A model generated the notes under the pieces. The model was not told where the DNA came from. It saw nothing but the letters and a program-made list of their open reading frames with translations, and did not search any database. A DNA stretch of 64,000 bases from Belliella kenyensis. Lineage in GTDB: Bacteria > Bacteroidota > Bacteroidia > Cytophagales > Cyclobacteriaceae. Every line of letters starts with the position of its first letter. Position 1 is the stretch's first letter. The stretch covers positions 124,001-188,000 of the forward strand of contig NZ_JAKZGR010000002.1 in assembly GCF_022549675.1 (NCBI RefSeq), in the 5' to 3' direction. Of this stretch, positions 47,045 to 55,454 are shown in pieces. A program made the translations under genes and the position numbers.

Positions 47045-47236
47045 TTAAGCTTTTTTTACATTGATTGCATTAGGGCCTTTTTTGCCTTCTTTGACATCAA
47101 ATGTTACTTTGTCATCTTGTGCTACTTTGTCTACTAAGCCTGTAGCGTGAACGAATACGTCGCTTTGAGTATCATCATCAATGATGAAACCGAAACCCTT
47201 TGCGTCATTGTAGAATTTTACTATACCGGTGAGCAT
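47045..47236 (-). CDS. Cold shock protein (CspA family)
   Basis: A 63-residue single-stranded nucleic acid-binding protein, an RNA chaperone. Both RNA-binding motifs are visible: KGFGFI (RNP1, about 13-18) and DVFVHATG (RNP2, about 26-33). The start MLTGIVKFYND is typical. The gene is monocistronic with a strong terminator 22 bp after its stop. A cold-inducible leader cannot be confirmed: the intergenic space to the divergent phosphatase gene is only 86 bp. Confidence 0.95.
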   Translation of the reverse strand: MLTGIVKFYNDAKGFGFIIDDDTQSDVFVHATGLVDKVAQDDKVTFDVKEGKKGPNAINVKKA

Positions 47237-47322
47237 GAATATTAAAATTATGTGGTTAAATCTTTGATAAATGTAAATAAATTGCAGAAACTATCAAAAA
47301 ATAATTTTCAAAAATTGGCATT

Positions 47323-47811
47323 ATGAAAAAGTTAATACTTGTAAGACATGCAAAATCATCTTGGGATAATCCATTTTTGGATGATCATAGCAGACCACTT
47401 TCAGCGAGAGGATACAGGGATGCTCCTAAGATGGCACAGCGATTGAAGCGCAAGGCAATTATTCCCGATTATATGCTGGTTTCTGATTCTATAAGGACAG
47501 TAAGTACAGCTAGAATTTTTGCTCAAAATCTTAGGGTGACGGAGAGTCAAATTCATTATAAAACTGAGCTATATCATGCGAGTCATTTTGGTATATTAGA
47601 TGTGATCAAACTAGTTCCAAATCATGTCGAAAAACTATGTTTAGTGGGGCATAATCCGGGATTCAATGATTTGTTGAATTTTTTTGGATTTGAATTAAAC
47701 AATTTGCCAACTTGTGGAGTAGTTATATTTGAAGCAGAATTGAATTCATGGAATTCAATCTCTCCTAAAAAAGTTAAGTTTTTTGATTATGATTTTCCCA
47801 AAAATTCCTGA
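47323..47811 (+). CDS. Histidine phosphatase family protein, SixA-like
   Basis: A 162-residue member of the histidine phosphatase superfamily. The catalytic phosphate pocket is complete: LILVRHAKSSW (Arg-His, about 4-14), the Arg in SDSIRTVSTA (about 55-64), and the second His in LVGHNPGFNDL (about 107-117). Size and the RHAKSSWD start match SixA, the phosphohistidine phosphatase of phosphorelays and PTS components in E. coli. The substrate here is not shown by the sequence. It is alone on the plus strand, divergent from the cold shock gene. Confidence 0.9.
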   Translation: MKKLILVRHAKSSWDNPFLDDHSRPLSARGYRDAPKMAQRLKRKAIIPDYMLVSDSIRTVSTARIFAQNLRVTESQIHYKTELYHASHFGILDVIKLVPNHVEKLCLVGHNPGFNDLLNFFGFELNNLPTCGVVIFEAELNSWNSISPKKVKFFDYDFPKNS

Positions 47812-48069
47812 TTTTAATCATTGTTTAGGACAGGTATTTAAGACGTATTATAATTGATTTTATAGTAGGATCAGATTGTTCAAATCCAAAAAAGTAGAGG
47901 TAAATGTTTATAAATTGTAAATAAAATACATCTTTTTGAGTATATTGTAATATTGGAATAGTTCAAAATTTTATTCACGAATAGAAAGTGAAGAAAAATT
48001 ATTTTTTTTTGAAACTAAGTTGATATTTGGCTTTAAATGGATTCCTATTTAAATTTATTTTCAATTTTT

Positions 48070-48798
48070 TTAAATTTTTCTTACATCTAAGAGTACACTT
48101 TCGAACTTTTGATAATCAGATATTACTTGTAGAATTTTTTCTGCAGCTTCTTTTGGAGAGCTCAAATTGTTTTGTTTTTTAAGATTTTTAAATTTTTCAA
48201 GGTTAGAAAATCCTGAGTTGGGGGCAGATCTTATGTTTTTTTGCATTTCAGTATCCACTACACCAGGTGAAACAGCGAAAACTTTGATTCCATTTCCTGC
48301 TTGATCAGCTTCAGCTTGAGCAATTTTGCTCAGCATATTCAAAGAGGCTTTTGTTGATGAATAACCTGACCATCCGTCAATTACTTTTTCGGCAGCACCT
48401 GAGCTGATATTGATGATGATTTTAATGGATTTTAGGTCAGCATAATGTCTAAAATATTCATTCATCAATATGGCTGGAGCTACTGTATTGATTTTATAGA
48501 TATCAGAGATACTTTTGTGACTAAGTTTTCCGAAGTGATTTATTTCCCCTATCCAGCCAGCATTATTGATTAGCACAACCTTCTCAAAATCATCTTTTAG
48601 AAATATCTTGTCCAAGTGCTGAACCAGTTGATCAAAGCTGCCTAAGTCAATTTCAAAATGAGTCACATTTGATAAGGATATGTTCGATTGACTTCTAGAA
48701 ATACTAATTATTGTGTTTTCATTATTATTGGATAGTAATTGAAGAAGGGCTTCACCGATGCCTTTACTCGTTCCAGTGATGATAAATAAAGATTTCAT
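48070..48798 (-). CDS. Short-chain dehydrogenase/reductase (SDR), NAD(P)-dependent
   Basis: A 242-residue classical SDR. The cofactor motif is IITGTSKGIGEAL (about 5-17), the NNAG-type strand is LINNAGWIGE (about 83-92), and the catalytic Ser and Tyr-x3-Lys lie in ISSGAAEK and GYSSTKASLNM (about 140-165). I chose the ATG at 48798 because an upstream extension to 48891 adds 31 residues unlike the family and overlaps a terminator. The substrate is unknown; the closest recognisable pattern is sepiapterin reductase/benzil reductase-like. Its coding sequence is distinctly AT-rich. Confidence 0.88.
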   Translation of the reverse strand: MKSLFIITGTSKGIGEALLQLLSNNNENTIISISRSQSNISLSNVTHFEIDLGSFDQLVQHLDKIFLKDDFEKVVLINNAGWIGEINHFGKLSHKSISDIYKINTVAPAILMNEYFRHYADLKSIKIIINISSGAAEKVIDGWSGYSSTKASLNMLSKIAQAEADQAGNGIKVFAVSPGVVDTEMQKNIRSAPNSGFSNLEKFKNLKKQNNLSSPKEAAEKILQVISDYQKFESVLLDVRKI

Positions 48799-48867
48799 GT
48801 CAATATTTTGGGTTTGATTTTTTTTAAAGATAAATGACCTCTTCGATTGAGAAATAATGGGAAGCAA

Positions 48868-48905
48868 AACCAAAGGGCTACTTTTTTGCAAGTAGCCCTT
48901 TGGTT
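48868..48905 (-). terminator. Intrinsic terminator after hslU
   Basis: Perfect 16-bp stem (48868-48883 with 48890-48905, core AAAGGGCTACTT), 6-nt loop, then TTTT on the minus strand. It starts 2 nt after the hslU stop codon and separates it from the SDR gene. Confidence 0.85.
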
Positions 48906-48906
48906 A

Positions 48907-50313
48907 TTATAATATAAATTGAGATAGATCTCTGTTTTTTACCAAAACACTCAACCTTTCATTGACCATTTCTTTTGTGATCATGATTTTGGAATTGGCT
49001 TCAATGGTATCTGGCACTTCGAACAAGAAATCATTGAGAAGATGACTCATGACAGTATGAAGCCTTCTTGCTCCAATATTTTCTACTTCCTCGTTGATTT
49101 GAAAAGCAAGCTTAGCGATCTCTTTAATAGATTCTTCATTGAATTCTAGGTATACCTCTTCAGTTTCAAAAAGAGCTTGGTATTGCTTAGTAAGGGCATT
49201 TTTAGGGTCTTTTAGAATTTTATAAAAATCTCCTTCAGTAAGACTATTTAATTCTACCCTGATTGGGAATCTGCCTTGGAGCTCCGGTATCAAGTCAGAA
49301 GGCTTGGATACATGAAAAGCTCCTGCGGCTATAAATAAGACGTGATCAGTATTGATAATACCATACTTGGTGTTGACAGCAGAGCCTTCTACGATAGGGA
49401 GGAGGTCTCTTTGTACACCTTCTCTGGATACATCAGGTCCGCCAGAGGACTTACTTGACTTTGATGCAATTTTGTCGATTTCATCTATAAATATGATGCC
49501 GTTGTTTTCGGCCAGTTTTATAGCTTCTTCTTTAACTTCATCAAAATCTATCAGCTTACTTGCTTCTTCTTCGAGAAGGACCTTTCTAGCCTCGGCTATA
49601 GTGACTTTCCGCTTTTTGCTGCGCTTAGGCATCATGCCACTGATCATGTCCTGAAGTCCTGCCATACTAGCATCGTCCATCATGCCATTTCCTATCATTC
49701 CAATACCTACAGGTGGGCTTTGCTTCACATTGATCTCGATTTTTCTATCCTCCATTTCTCCATTTCGGAGTTTTTCCCTAAACCTCTCTCTGGTTCGTTC
49801 ATTTAGCTCTTCATCAGTCGAATTGCTAGGATCAAATTTATCAGTAGACGAATTAGTCTCCATTTTCCCAAATCCCGACACTTTTACAGGCGGGATAAGG
49901 ATGTCAAGGATAGTTTCTTCGACAGCAGCAGCGGCCTTTTCTTTGACTTCTTCATTTTTTTGAGCTTGAACCAGATGGACAGACTGTTCCACTAGGTCTC
50001 TCACCATACTTTCTACGTCTCTACCTACATAACCTACTTCGGTAAATTTCGAAGCTTCTACTTTGGTGAAGGGGGCGTTGGCTATTTTTGCAAGTCTTCT
50101 AGCAATCTCCGTTTTTCCCACTCCTGTAGAACCTATCATCAATATATTGTTAGGTACGATATCTTTTTGGATGTCTGACTTTACCATCAATCGTCTGATC
50201 CGATTTCTCAATGCTATTGCTACATTTCTTTTGGCATCGTGTTGACCGATTATGTATTTGTCTAGTTCAGCTACGATTTGCTTTGGTGTCAAATCTTTAA
50301 AATCACTTCTCAT
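48907..50313 (-). CDS. hslU: ATP-dependent protease ATPase subunit HslU
   Basis: The AAA+ unfoldase of the HslUV (ClpYQ) protease, 468 residues. Walker A is GSTGVGKTEIARRLA (about 57-71), the pore-loop segment is EVGYVGRDVESMVRDLVEQ (about 87-105), the long I-domain lies at about 110-240, Walker B is IIFIDEIDKIA, and the C-terminal tail ends in RDLSQFIL, as HslU needs to dock on HslV. The peptidase hslV is not adjacent. It starts 11 bp after porQ and closes the lon-porQ-hslU run. Confidence 0.96.
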   Translation of the reverse strand: MRSDFKDLTPKQIVAELDKYIIGQHDAKRNVAIALRNRIRRLMVKSDIQKDIVPNNILMIGSTGVGKTEIARRLAKIANAPFTKVEASKFTEVGYVGRDVESMVRDLVEQSVHLVQAQKNEEVKEKAAAAVEETILDILIPPVKVSGFGKMETNSSTDKFDPSNSTDEELNERTRERFREKLRNGEMEDRKIEINVKQSPPVGIGMIGNGMMDDASMAGLQDMISGMMPKRSKKRKVTIAEARKVLLEEEASKLIDFDEVKEEAIKLAENNGIIFIDEIDKIASKSSKSSGGPDVSREGVQRDLLPIVEGSAVNTKYGIINTDHVLFIAAGAFHVSKPSDLIPELQGRFPIRVELNSLTEGDFYKILKDPKNALTKQYQALFETEEVYLEFNEESIKEIAKLAFQINEEVENIGARRLHTVMSHLLNDFLFEVPDTIEANSKIMITKEMVNERLSVLVKNRDLSQFIL

Positions 50314-50324
50314 ATTTTTGCGTT

Positions 50325-51347
50325 TTAGAACGATCTTTTCTTATTGTTTATAATGCTACTCACTCCAATTACATTTGATCCGCCAGGCACGTGATAAAAC
50401 ATTCGAGCATATGAAAATTCAAATTCTTTCATTTTGAAAGCGAATCCACCTGTAAAACCAGCTGCTCCAGATCCATTGTTAGATTCAAATTCACTTCTTA
50501 TCAAATGATTGTATCCAAATTGTAGATTAAAGTTTTCGGAAGGTAAAATTTCAATTCCTAAAATAGCCCTTCTGAATGCTTTTTGAACAAAAGCGTTAGC
50601 TCTTCCCTCATAAGTAATGTTCGGATTGTAAAAATCCATCTCTCTTGCTTGAAGATTCCTTAGCGTAAAATGAAAACGGAAAGGTGCGTATTGAGGTTTG
50701 AAACTTGCCCCTATTCGAACATCAGTAGGAAGCTGAAGGTTTTGGTTATCAATGTAGTTTTTTAAATTTAATCCTATATTTCTTAAATTCAATCCTAGCA
50801 CTAAGTCTTGAGAGGGATGTAAGTAATTGACCCCGAAGTCAATTGCAAGCGCATATGCCTGAAAGCTATCCAAGACGGAAGCCATCAATTTGACACTTCC
50901 TCCATAACTAAAAACCCCAGTATATTTGGTATATGATGAGGTTATTGCATATTCATTTGCCAGAAAATTATTTGTCGGCAATCCTAATTCATCAAAACCT
51001 TCTAGTTCACCATAATTAAAATACTGAATGCCGACACCAATGATTCCATTAGAAAATCCGCTAAAGCTATACCCCAACGTGGCAGCATGGATACCTCCTG
51101 GAAAATTCAAATAATGCAATGCTGGACGCCTTATGTTACTACTATCCAAAAGAGCAGGATTCGACAGGAACATCAAAGGGTCTTTTTGAGCAGTTATATT
51201 CACACCCCCCAAGGAAGCCAATCGGGTATAGGTCGGATGGTCAACAAACTGATATGCTGCGTGGCTAGATTGTCCCTTAAGATCCTGCTGGCTGATAAGC
51301 ATAGCTCCCAGCAGGATCACAAGGATATGTGACCACCTCGATTTCAA
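50325..51347 (-). CDS. porQ: Type IX secretion system protein PorQ
   Basis: A 340-residue outer membrane beta-barrel of the FadL-like PorV/PorP/PorQ type. A signal peptide ends near QDLKGQ. The mature part opens with YQFVDHPTYTRLASLGGVNITAQKDPLMFLSNPALLD in outline, the recognisable PorQ start, and contains many alternating strands with SYGGSVKLMAS and YALAIDFGVNYLHPS. In Porphyromonas, PorQ binds PorZ and belongs to the attachment complex with PorU and PorV. It overlaps the lon stop by 4 bp, so it is translated together with the protease. Confidence 0.9.
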   Translation of the reverse strand: MKSRWSHILVILLGAMLISQQDLKGQSSHAAYQFVDHPTYTRLASLGGVNITAQKDPLMFLSNPALLDSSNIRRPALHYLNFPGGIHAATLGYSFSGFSNGIIGVGIQYFNYGELEGFDELGLPTNNFLANEYAITSSYTKYTGVFSYGGSVKLMASVLDSFQAYALAIDFGVNYLHPSQDLVLGLNLRNIGLNLKNYIDNQNLQLPTDVRIGASFKPQYAPFRFHFTLRNLQAREMDFYNPNITYEGRANAFVQKAFRRAILGIEILPSENFNLQFGYNHLIRSEFESNNGSGAAGFTGGFAFKMKEFEFSYARMFYHVPGGSNVIGVSSIINNKKRSF

Positions 51348-53830
51348 TTTTTTGAATTGTCATCTGTAAATGTAAACTTCATTGGGTCTTGCACTTTTGT
51401 CTTCATCAAGGCTACTTCCAAAACCTCGTCCACATTATCTACATAATGAAAAGTAATGCCTTTGAGATATTGTTCATCGATCTCATCGATATCTCTTTGG
51501 TTTTTATTGCAAAGTACAATTTCCTTTATGCCAGATCGTCTTGCTGCCAGGATTTTTTCTTTAATACCCCCGACAGGCATCACCTTACCTCTAAGTGTAA
51601 TTTCTCCAGTCATAGCGATTTTTGCCTTAACTTTCCGTTGAGTATAAAGTGAAGTAATGGCTGTAAGTATGGTGATCCCTGCTGATGGGCCATCTTTTGG
51701 CACAGCTCCAGCAGGCACGTGAATGTGTAGGTCATATTGATCAAAAACTCTATAGTCTATACCATACTTTTCAGCTCTGGATTTCAAATAAGATAATGCA
51801 GTAATGGCTGACTCTTTCATTACATCACCTAACTGTCCTGAAAGTGTGAGTTTTCCCTTGCCTCTGCTAAGTGCAGATTCTATGAATAAGATCTCTCCAC
51901 CTACAGAAGTCCAAGCCAAGCCAGTGACTACTCCAGCCACACTATTGTCTTGGTATATTTCTTTGTCAAAGATCTCACCTCCTAATATTTTTCGGACTGC
52001 CTGAGTCGATATTTTTTTCGAATAAGTCTCTTCCATGGCTATGGATTTGGCTACGTTACGGACTACTTTACCGATTGCCCTCTCTAGACTTCTTACACCT
52101 GACTCTCTGGTGTAATCTTCGATAATTTTTGCAATTGCTGCATTGTCAAAAGTCAAATCTTTAGCTTTCAGTCCATGCTCTTTCCTTTGTTTTGGGATCA
52201 AGTGTTTCTTAGCAATCTCTTGCTTTTCTTCCATGGTGTAGCCTGTCACTTCAATGATTTCCATTCTGTCTCTAAGAGCAGGTTGTATAGACTCCAGTGA
52301 GTTTGCCGTAGCAATAAACAATACTTTGGAAAGATCATATTCAACTTCTAAATAGTTGTCAGTAAAAGAGCTGTTCTGCTCTGGATCCAGAACTTCCAGA
52401 AATGCAGAAGAAGGATCACCTCTGAAGTCAGAGCTTAGCTTGTCGATTTCATCCAAAACATAGACAGGATTACTTGTCTTTACTTTTTTCATGTTTTGAA
52501 TGATCTTACCAGGCATAGCTCCTACGTAGGTTTTTCTATGACCTCTGATCTCAGCCTCATCGTGTACACCTCCTAGCGACATCCTGACATATTTTCTACC
52601 CAATGCCTTCGCAATAGACTTTCCAAGAGATGTCTTTCCTACCCCAGGAGGGCCATACAAGCATAGGATTGGGCCTTTGAGATCATCTTTAAGTTTGAGA
52701 ACGGCAAGGTATTCTATGATTCTTTCTTTTACTTTTTCAAGTCCATGATGATCCTTATCCAATATACTTTTGGCTCTTTTCAGATCAAAGTTATCAGAAG
52801 TGAATTCATTCCATGGCAGTTCAACTAACGTTTCAGCATAGTTGAGAGCGATTGGATATTCAGCTGCGGAGGGATTGATTCGTAATATCTTATCAAGCTC
52901 TTTATTGAAATGGCGAGCCACTGAACTAGGCCATTTCTTTTTAAGACTTTTTAAGCGTAACTCCTCTACCTCCTTTTCAGGACCTTCTTCTCCAAGTTCA
53001 GTTTGGAGTACTTTCATCTGCTGTCTCAAAAAATAATCACGCTGCTGCTGATCAATGTCCGTATGTACTTTTTTCTGAATTTCACTTTTGATTTCTAACA
53101 TTTGAATGTCTTTCATCATGAATTCCAAAAGCAAAGTAGCCCTCTCTATTCCATCGTTGATTTCCAATAATCTTTGCTTAGACTCTACTGAAGCATTGAT
53201 ATTGGAGGATAGAAAATGAGTCAGGAATGGTGTGTTGTCAATATTATCAAGTGCAACTTGTGCCTCTTGTGGGATTTCAGGATTTAAATGAAGAATTTTA
53301 GCCGCAGCTTCTTTTAGAGATTCTTCAAGTGCCTCAATTTTTTTATTGTTTTTAGGGAAGCTTTCTTCCATATAAGCGACTTTCGCCACGAAATATGGGT
53401 CATCTGTTACTGTCTCAGTAATTTGAAATCTTTTTTTGCCTTGGATAATGATTGTGGTATTTCCGTCGGGAAGCACAATCATTTTGATAATTTTGGCTAA
53501 AGTTCCCACATGGTAGATGTCTTCCCATGCCGGATCATCATTGTTTGGATTTATTTGAGCACAGACACCAATGTATTTGTTGCCTCGTTGAGCTTTTTTT
53601 ACAAGTTTGATAGAACGTTGTCTTCCCACGGTGATAGGTATCACTACTCCAGGGAATAGAACGGTGTTTCTAACTGACAAAATTGGGATTTGATCTGGTA
53701 AGTTTTCTTGCTGGCTGGCATCATCAGCTTCATCATCCGTGATTAACTGAATAAGTTCACCTTCGCTTGCAAATTCTCCGACCATAAGTGATTGATATAA
53801 TTTATTTTCGAAATTGTTCATAAAGGACAA
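51344..53830 (-). CDS. lon: Endopeptidase La (Lon protease)
   Basis: An 828-residue ATP-dependent protease for damaged and regulatory proteins. The N-terminal substrate domain (about 45-250, beginning IPILSVRNTVLFPGVVIPI), the AAA+ module with GPPGVGKTSLGKSIAKALGR (about 393) and the C-terminal peptidase with Ser in PKDGPSAGITI and Lys in PVGGIKEKILAA are all intact. An extra N-terminal stretch of about 45 residues is common in Bacteroidota Lon. Two inverted repeats lie upstream, at 53871-53896 and 53914-53939. Confidence 0.97.
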   Translation of the reverse strand: MSFMNNFENKLYQSLMVGEFASEGELIQLITDDEADDASQQENLPDQIPILSVRNTVLFPGVVIPITVGRQRSIKLVKKAQRGNKYIGVCAQINPNNDDPAWEDIYHVGTLAKIIKMIVLPDGNTTIIIQGKKRFQITETVTDDPYFVAKVAYMEESFPKNNKKIEALEESLKEAAAKILHLNPEIPQEAQVALDNIDNTPFLTHFLSSNINASVESKQRLLEINDGIERATLLLEFMMKDIQMLEIKSEIQKKVHTDIDQQQRDYFLRQQMKVLQTELGEEGPEKEVEELRLKSLKKKWPSSVARHFNKELDKILRINPSAAEYPIALNYAETLVELPWNEFTSDNFDLKRAKSILDKDHHGLEKVKERIIEYLAVLKLKDDLKGPILCLYGPPGVGKTSLGKSIAKALGRKYVRMSLGGVHDEAEIRGHRKTYVGAMPGKIIQNMKKVKTSNPVYVLDEIDKLSSDFRGDPSSAFLEVLDPEQNSSFTDNYLEVEYDLSKVLFIATANSLESIQPALRDRMEIIEVTGYTMEEKQEIAKKHLIPKQRKEHGLKAKDLTFDNAAIAKIIEDYTRESGVRSLERAIGKVVRNVAKSIAMEETYSKKISTQAVRKILGGEIFDKEIYQDNSVAGVVTGLAWTSVGGEILFIESALSRGKGKLTLSGQLGDVMKESAITALSYLKSRAEKYGIDYRVFDQYDLHIHVPAGAVPKDGPSAGITILTAITSLYTQRKVKAKIAMTGEITLRGKVMPVGGIKEKILAARRSGIKEIVLCNKNQRDIDEIDEQYLKGITFHYVDNVDEVLEVALMKTKVQDPMKFTFTDDNSKN

Positions 53831-53870
53831 TATGACAGGTAAGCTGCCATGTTAATAAGGTACAATAAGA

Positions 53871-53939
53871 AAGAACCTTCAATTTAGAAGGTTCTTGTTA
53901 ATAATTCAATGCTTATGCCAAGGTTATTTTGATGGCATA
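53871..53939 (-). promoter_or_regulatory. Two inverted repeats upstream of lon
   Basis: Hairpin AAGAACCTTC / GAAGGTTCTT (53871-53880, 53887-53896) with a 6-nt loop, and a separate palindrome TATGCCA-N12-TGGCATA (53914-53939). They lie 41-109 bp before the lon start, in the 269-bp gap to the next gene. The first lacks a U-run, so either may be an operator or a leader structure. No protein is assigned. Confidence 0.4.
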
Positions 53940-54099
53940 TTGTCATGAAATTACTTTTTTAGAAAGTTAATTTCGTTTGTTAAGTTTTTATCCCTTTGTA
54001 GTCTTTTATACATGTCAAAAACTTCTTCTAGTTTAAAGAAGTAAAGCCATAAATTGAAATTTATTTATGTTTGGATTCCTGAGGGATTGATTTTATTTT

Positions 54100-55341
54100 T
54101 TATTTTCTTTTTAAAAAAGAATAACCAATAAAGAAATTTGTATTGTATTGATCTAACTCTACAAATCTAGATAAGCTTATATATGAGTTTCTAGGCATAT
54201 ACTCCAAGTCTAATTCGGTAAATATCTTTCCTGTTTTGCTTTTGTACAAGATAGCTCCAAATTTGAGTCCCAAACCCATTGTAAATGAGTTAAGGTTATA
54301 TACCTCATTTTCATAAAACTGCTTAGAACCATTTCGCTTATTGATTGATTCATAACTTGAGGATTGAACATTGAGTCGATTGATCCTTGACAATAAACCA
54401 CCTCCAGTATAAAATTCAATTTTCTCAGTTCTTATAAATGAGTAATTCAAATACATTTGGCCTAAAAGACTTTTGGTTGTGTACTCTGTTGTTCCATTAT
54501 AGATAGCATAAATATCTGTTGTGTAATGAAAGTCCAGAACATTAGATTGGGTGTTTGCTCCAATTAAAAAATCAATAGAAACTCTCTTAAGTTTTCTTAG
54601 TTCATCTAGCCTAAGACCTGCCAAAAATATAGGGCTTAAGTTGCTTTTTTTATCTAGTTCTATTGGATTATCACCCCAAGAGTTTTTAAATCTTGAAATA
54701 CCAAAACCAGCCTTAGCAATGTAATTTAGTTTGATGTTATTTCGATTATCAACAAATATATTGAAGTCTGAGTTTTCACAAGTTAAATATGTGGACAGTA
54801 TTTTGACTAAAGCTTTTTCATTTAAAGGAATATTCTGCAAATTTGATTCTATTTTCCCCCTACATTCACCTTGTAAAGCATAACTCAGTATATAAAGGTG
54901 ATGCTTATTATCCTTATGATGTTGTTTGGAATTTGATAGTTCTTCTTTATGAAGTGGAAAGATTTCCCCTTTTTTGTCTTCTAAATAAAACTTATCCAAA
55001 AGCTTATAGAGTTTTAATTCTCCGTCAAAGATTAGTCTAGTAAATTGACTATTTGAGTCGACTTCTTTGGAACCAAGATCTTTAATTATGAATTTTTCAT
55101 TATAGTCAAAATGGAAGCTACTTAAATCACCTGTACTGAGAATCATTTCTTTATTTTCAATGAATAGCTTTATTGAGTTTGAAGATGCTTTTGGGTTATA
55201 TTGAATGTGGCCTTTTAAGGTTGAGCCATCTTTCAGTACCACAGTGCCTTTTGGGAAGGGTTCTTCTTGTGCTATCACATGATTGTACGAATATAAGCTT
55301 AATATTAAAACCAAGCTAACAAAGGTGGAAACTCTAATCAT
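54100..55341 (-). CDS. Hypothetical exported protein, probable outer membrane barrel
   Basis: A 413-residue protein that I do not recognise. It has a signal peptide ending near YNHVIAQ, then a small N-terminal domain (KGTVVLKDGSTLKGHIQY, about 29-46), similar to a motif that recurs in Bacteroidota proteins of unknown function. A middle part with CRGKIESNLQNIPLNEKALVKILSTYLTCE, having two Cys, follows. The C-terminal half is rich in alternating aromatic and polar residues and ends in IGYSFLKRK, as a porin-like barrel. The base composition is AT-rich compared with neighbouring genes. It stands alone, with no close neighbour on its strand. Confidence 0.6.
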   Translation of the reverse strand: MIRVSTFVSLVLILSLYSYNHVIAQEEPFPKGTVVLKDGSTLKGHIQYNPKASSNSIKLFIENKEMILSTGDLSSFHFDYNEKFIIKDLGSKEVDSNSQFTRLIFDGELKLYKLLDKFYLEDKKGEIFPLHKEELSNSKQHHKDNKHHLYILSYALQGECRGKIESNLQNIPLNEKALVKILSTYLTCENSDFNIFVDNRNNIKLNYIAKAGFGISRFKNSWGDNPIELDKKSNLSPIFLAGLRLDELRKLKRVSIDFLIGANTQSNVLDFHYTTDIYAIYNGTTEYTTKSLLGQMYLNYSFIRTEKIEFYTGGGLLSRINRLNVQSSSYESINKRNGSKQFYENEVYNLNSFTMGLGLKFGAILYKSKTGKIFTELDLEYMPRNSYISLSRFVELDQYNTNFFIGYSFLKRK

Positions 55342-55392
55342 AAATTTGGTTTAAATGCCACCAATGCTACTCAAATTTGTTGAATAAAAAAA

Positions 55393-55420
55393 TAGATCAA
55401 TGAAGTTTTTCATTGATCTA
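55393..55420 (-). terminator. Intrinsic terminator of dxr-rseP
   Basis: Perfect 12-bp stem TAGATCAATGAA / TTCATTGATCTA, loop GTTT, then TTTTTTTATT on the minus strand, 35 nt after the rseP stop. Confidence 0.9.
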
Positions 55421-55454
55421 CTAAATAATTTTTATTAATGTTAAATAAAGTGAA

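Noticed and set aside
47812-48069. AT-rich 258-bp gap between convergent genes as a small RNA locus
   Set aside because: No promoter-terminator pair or stable hairpin could be seen; only A/T runs.
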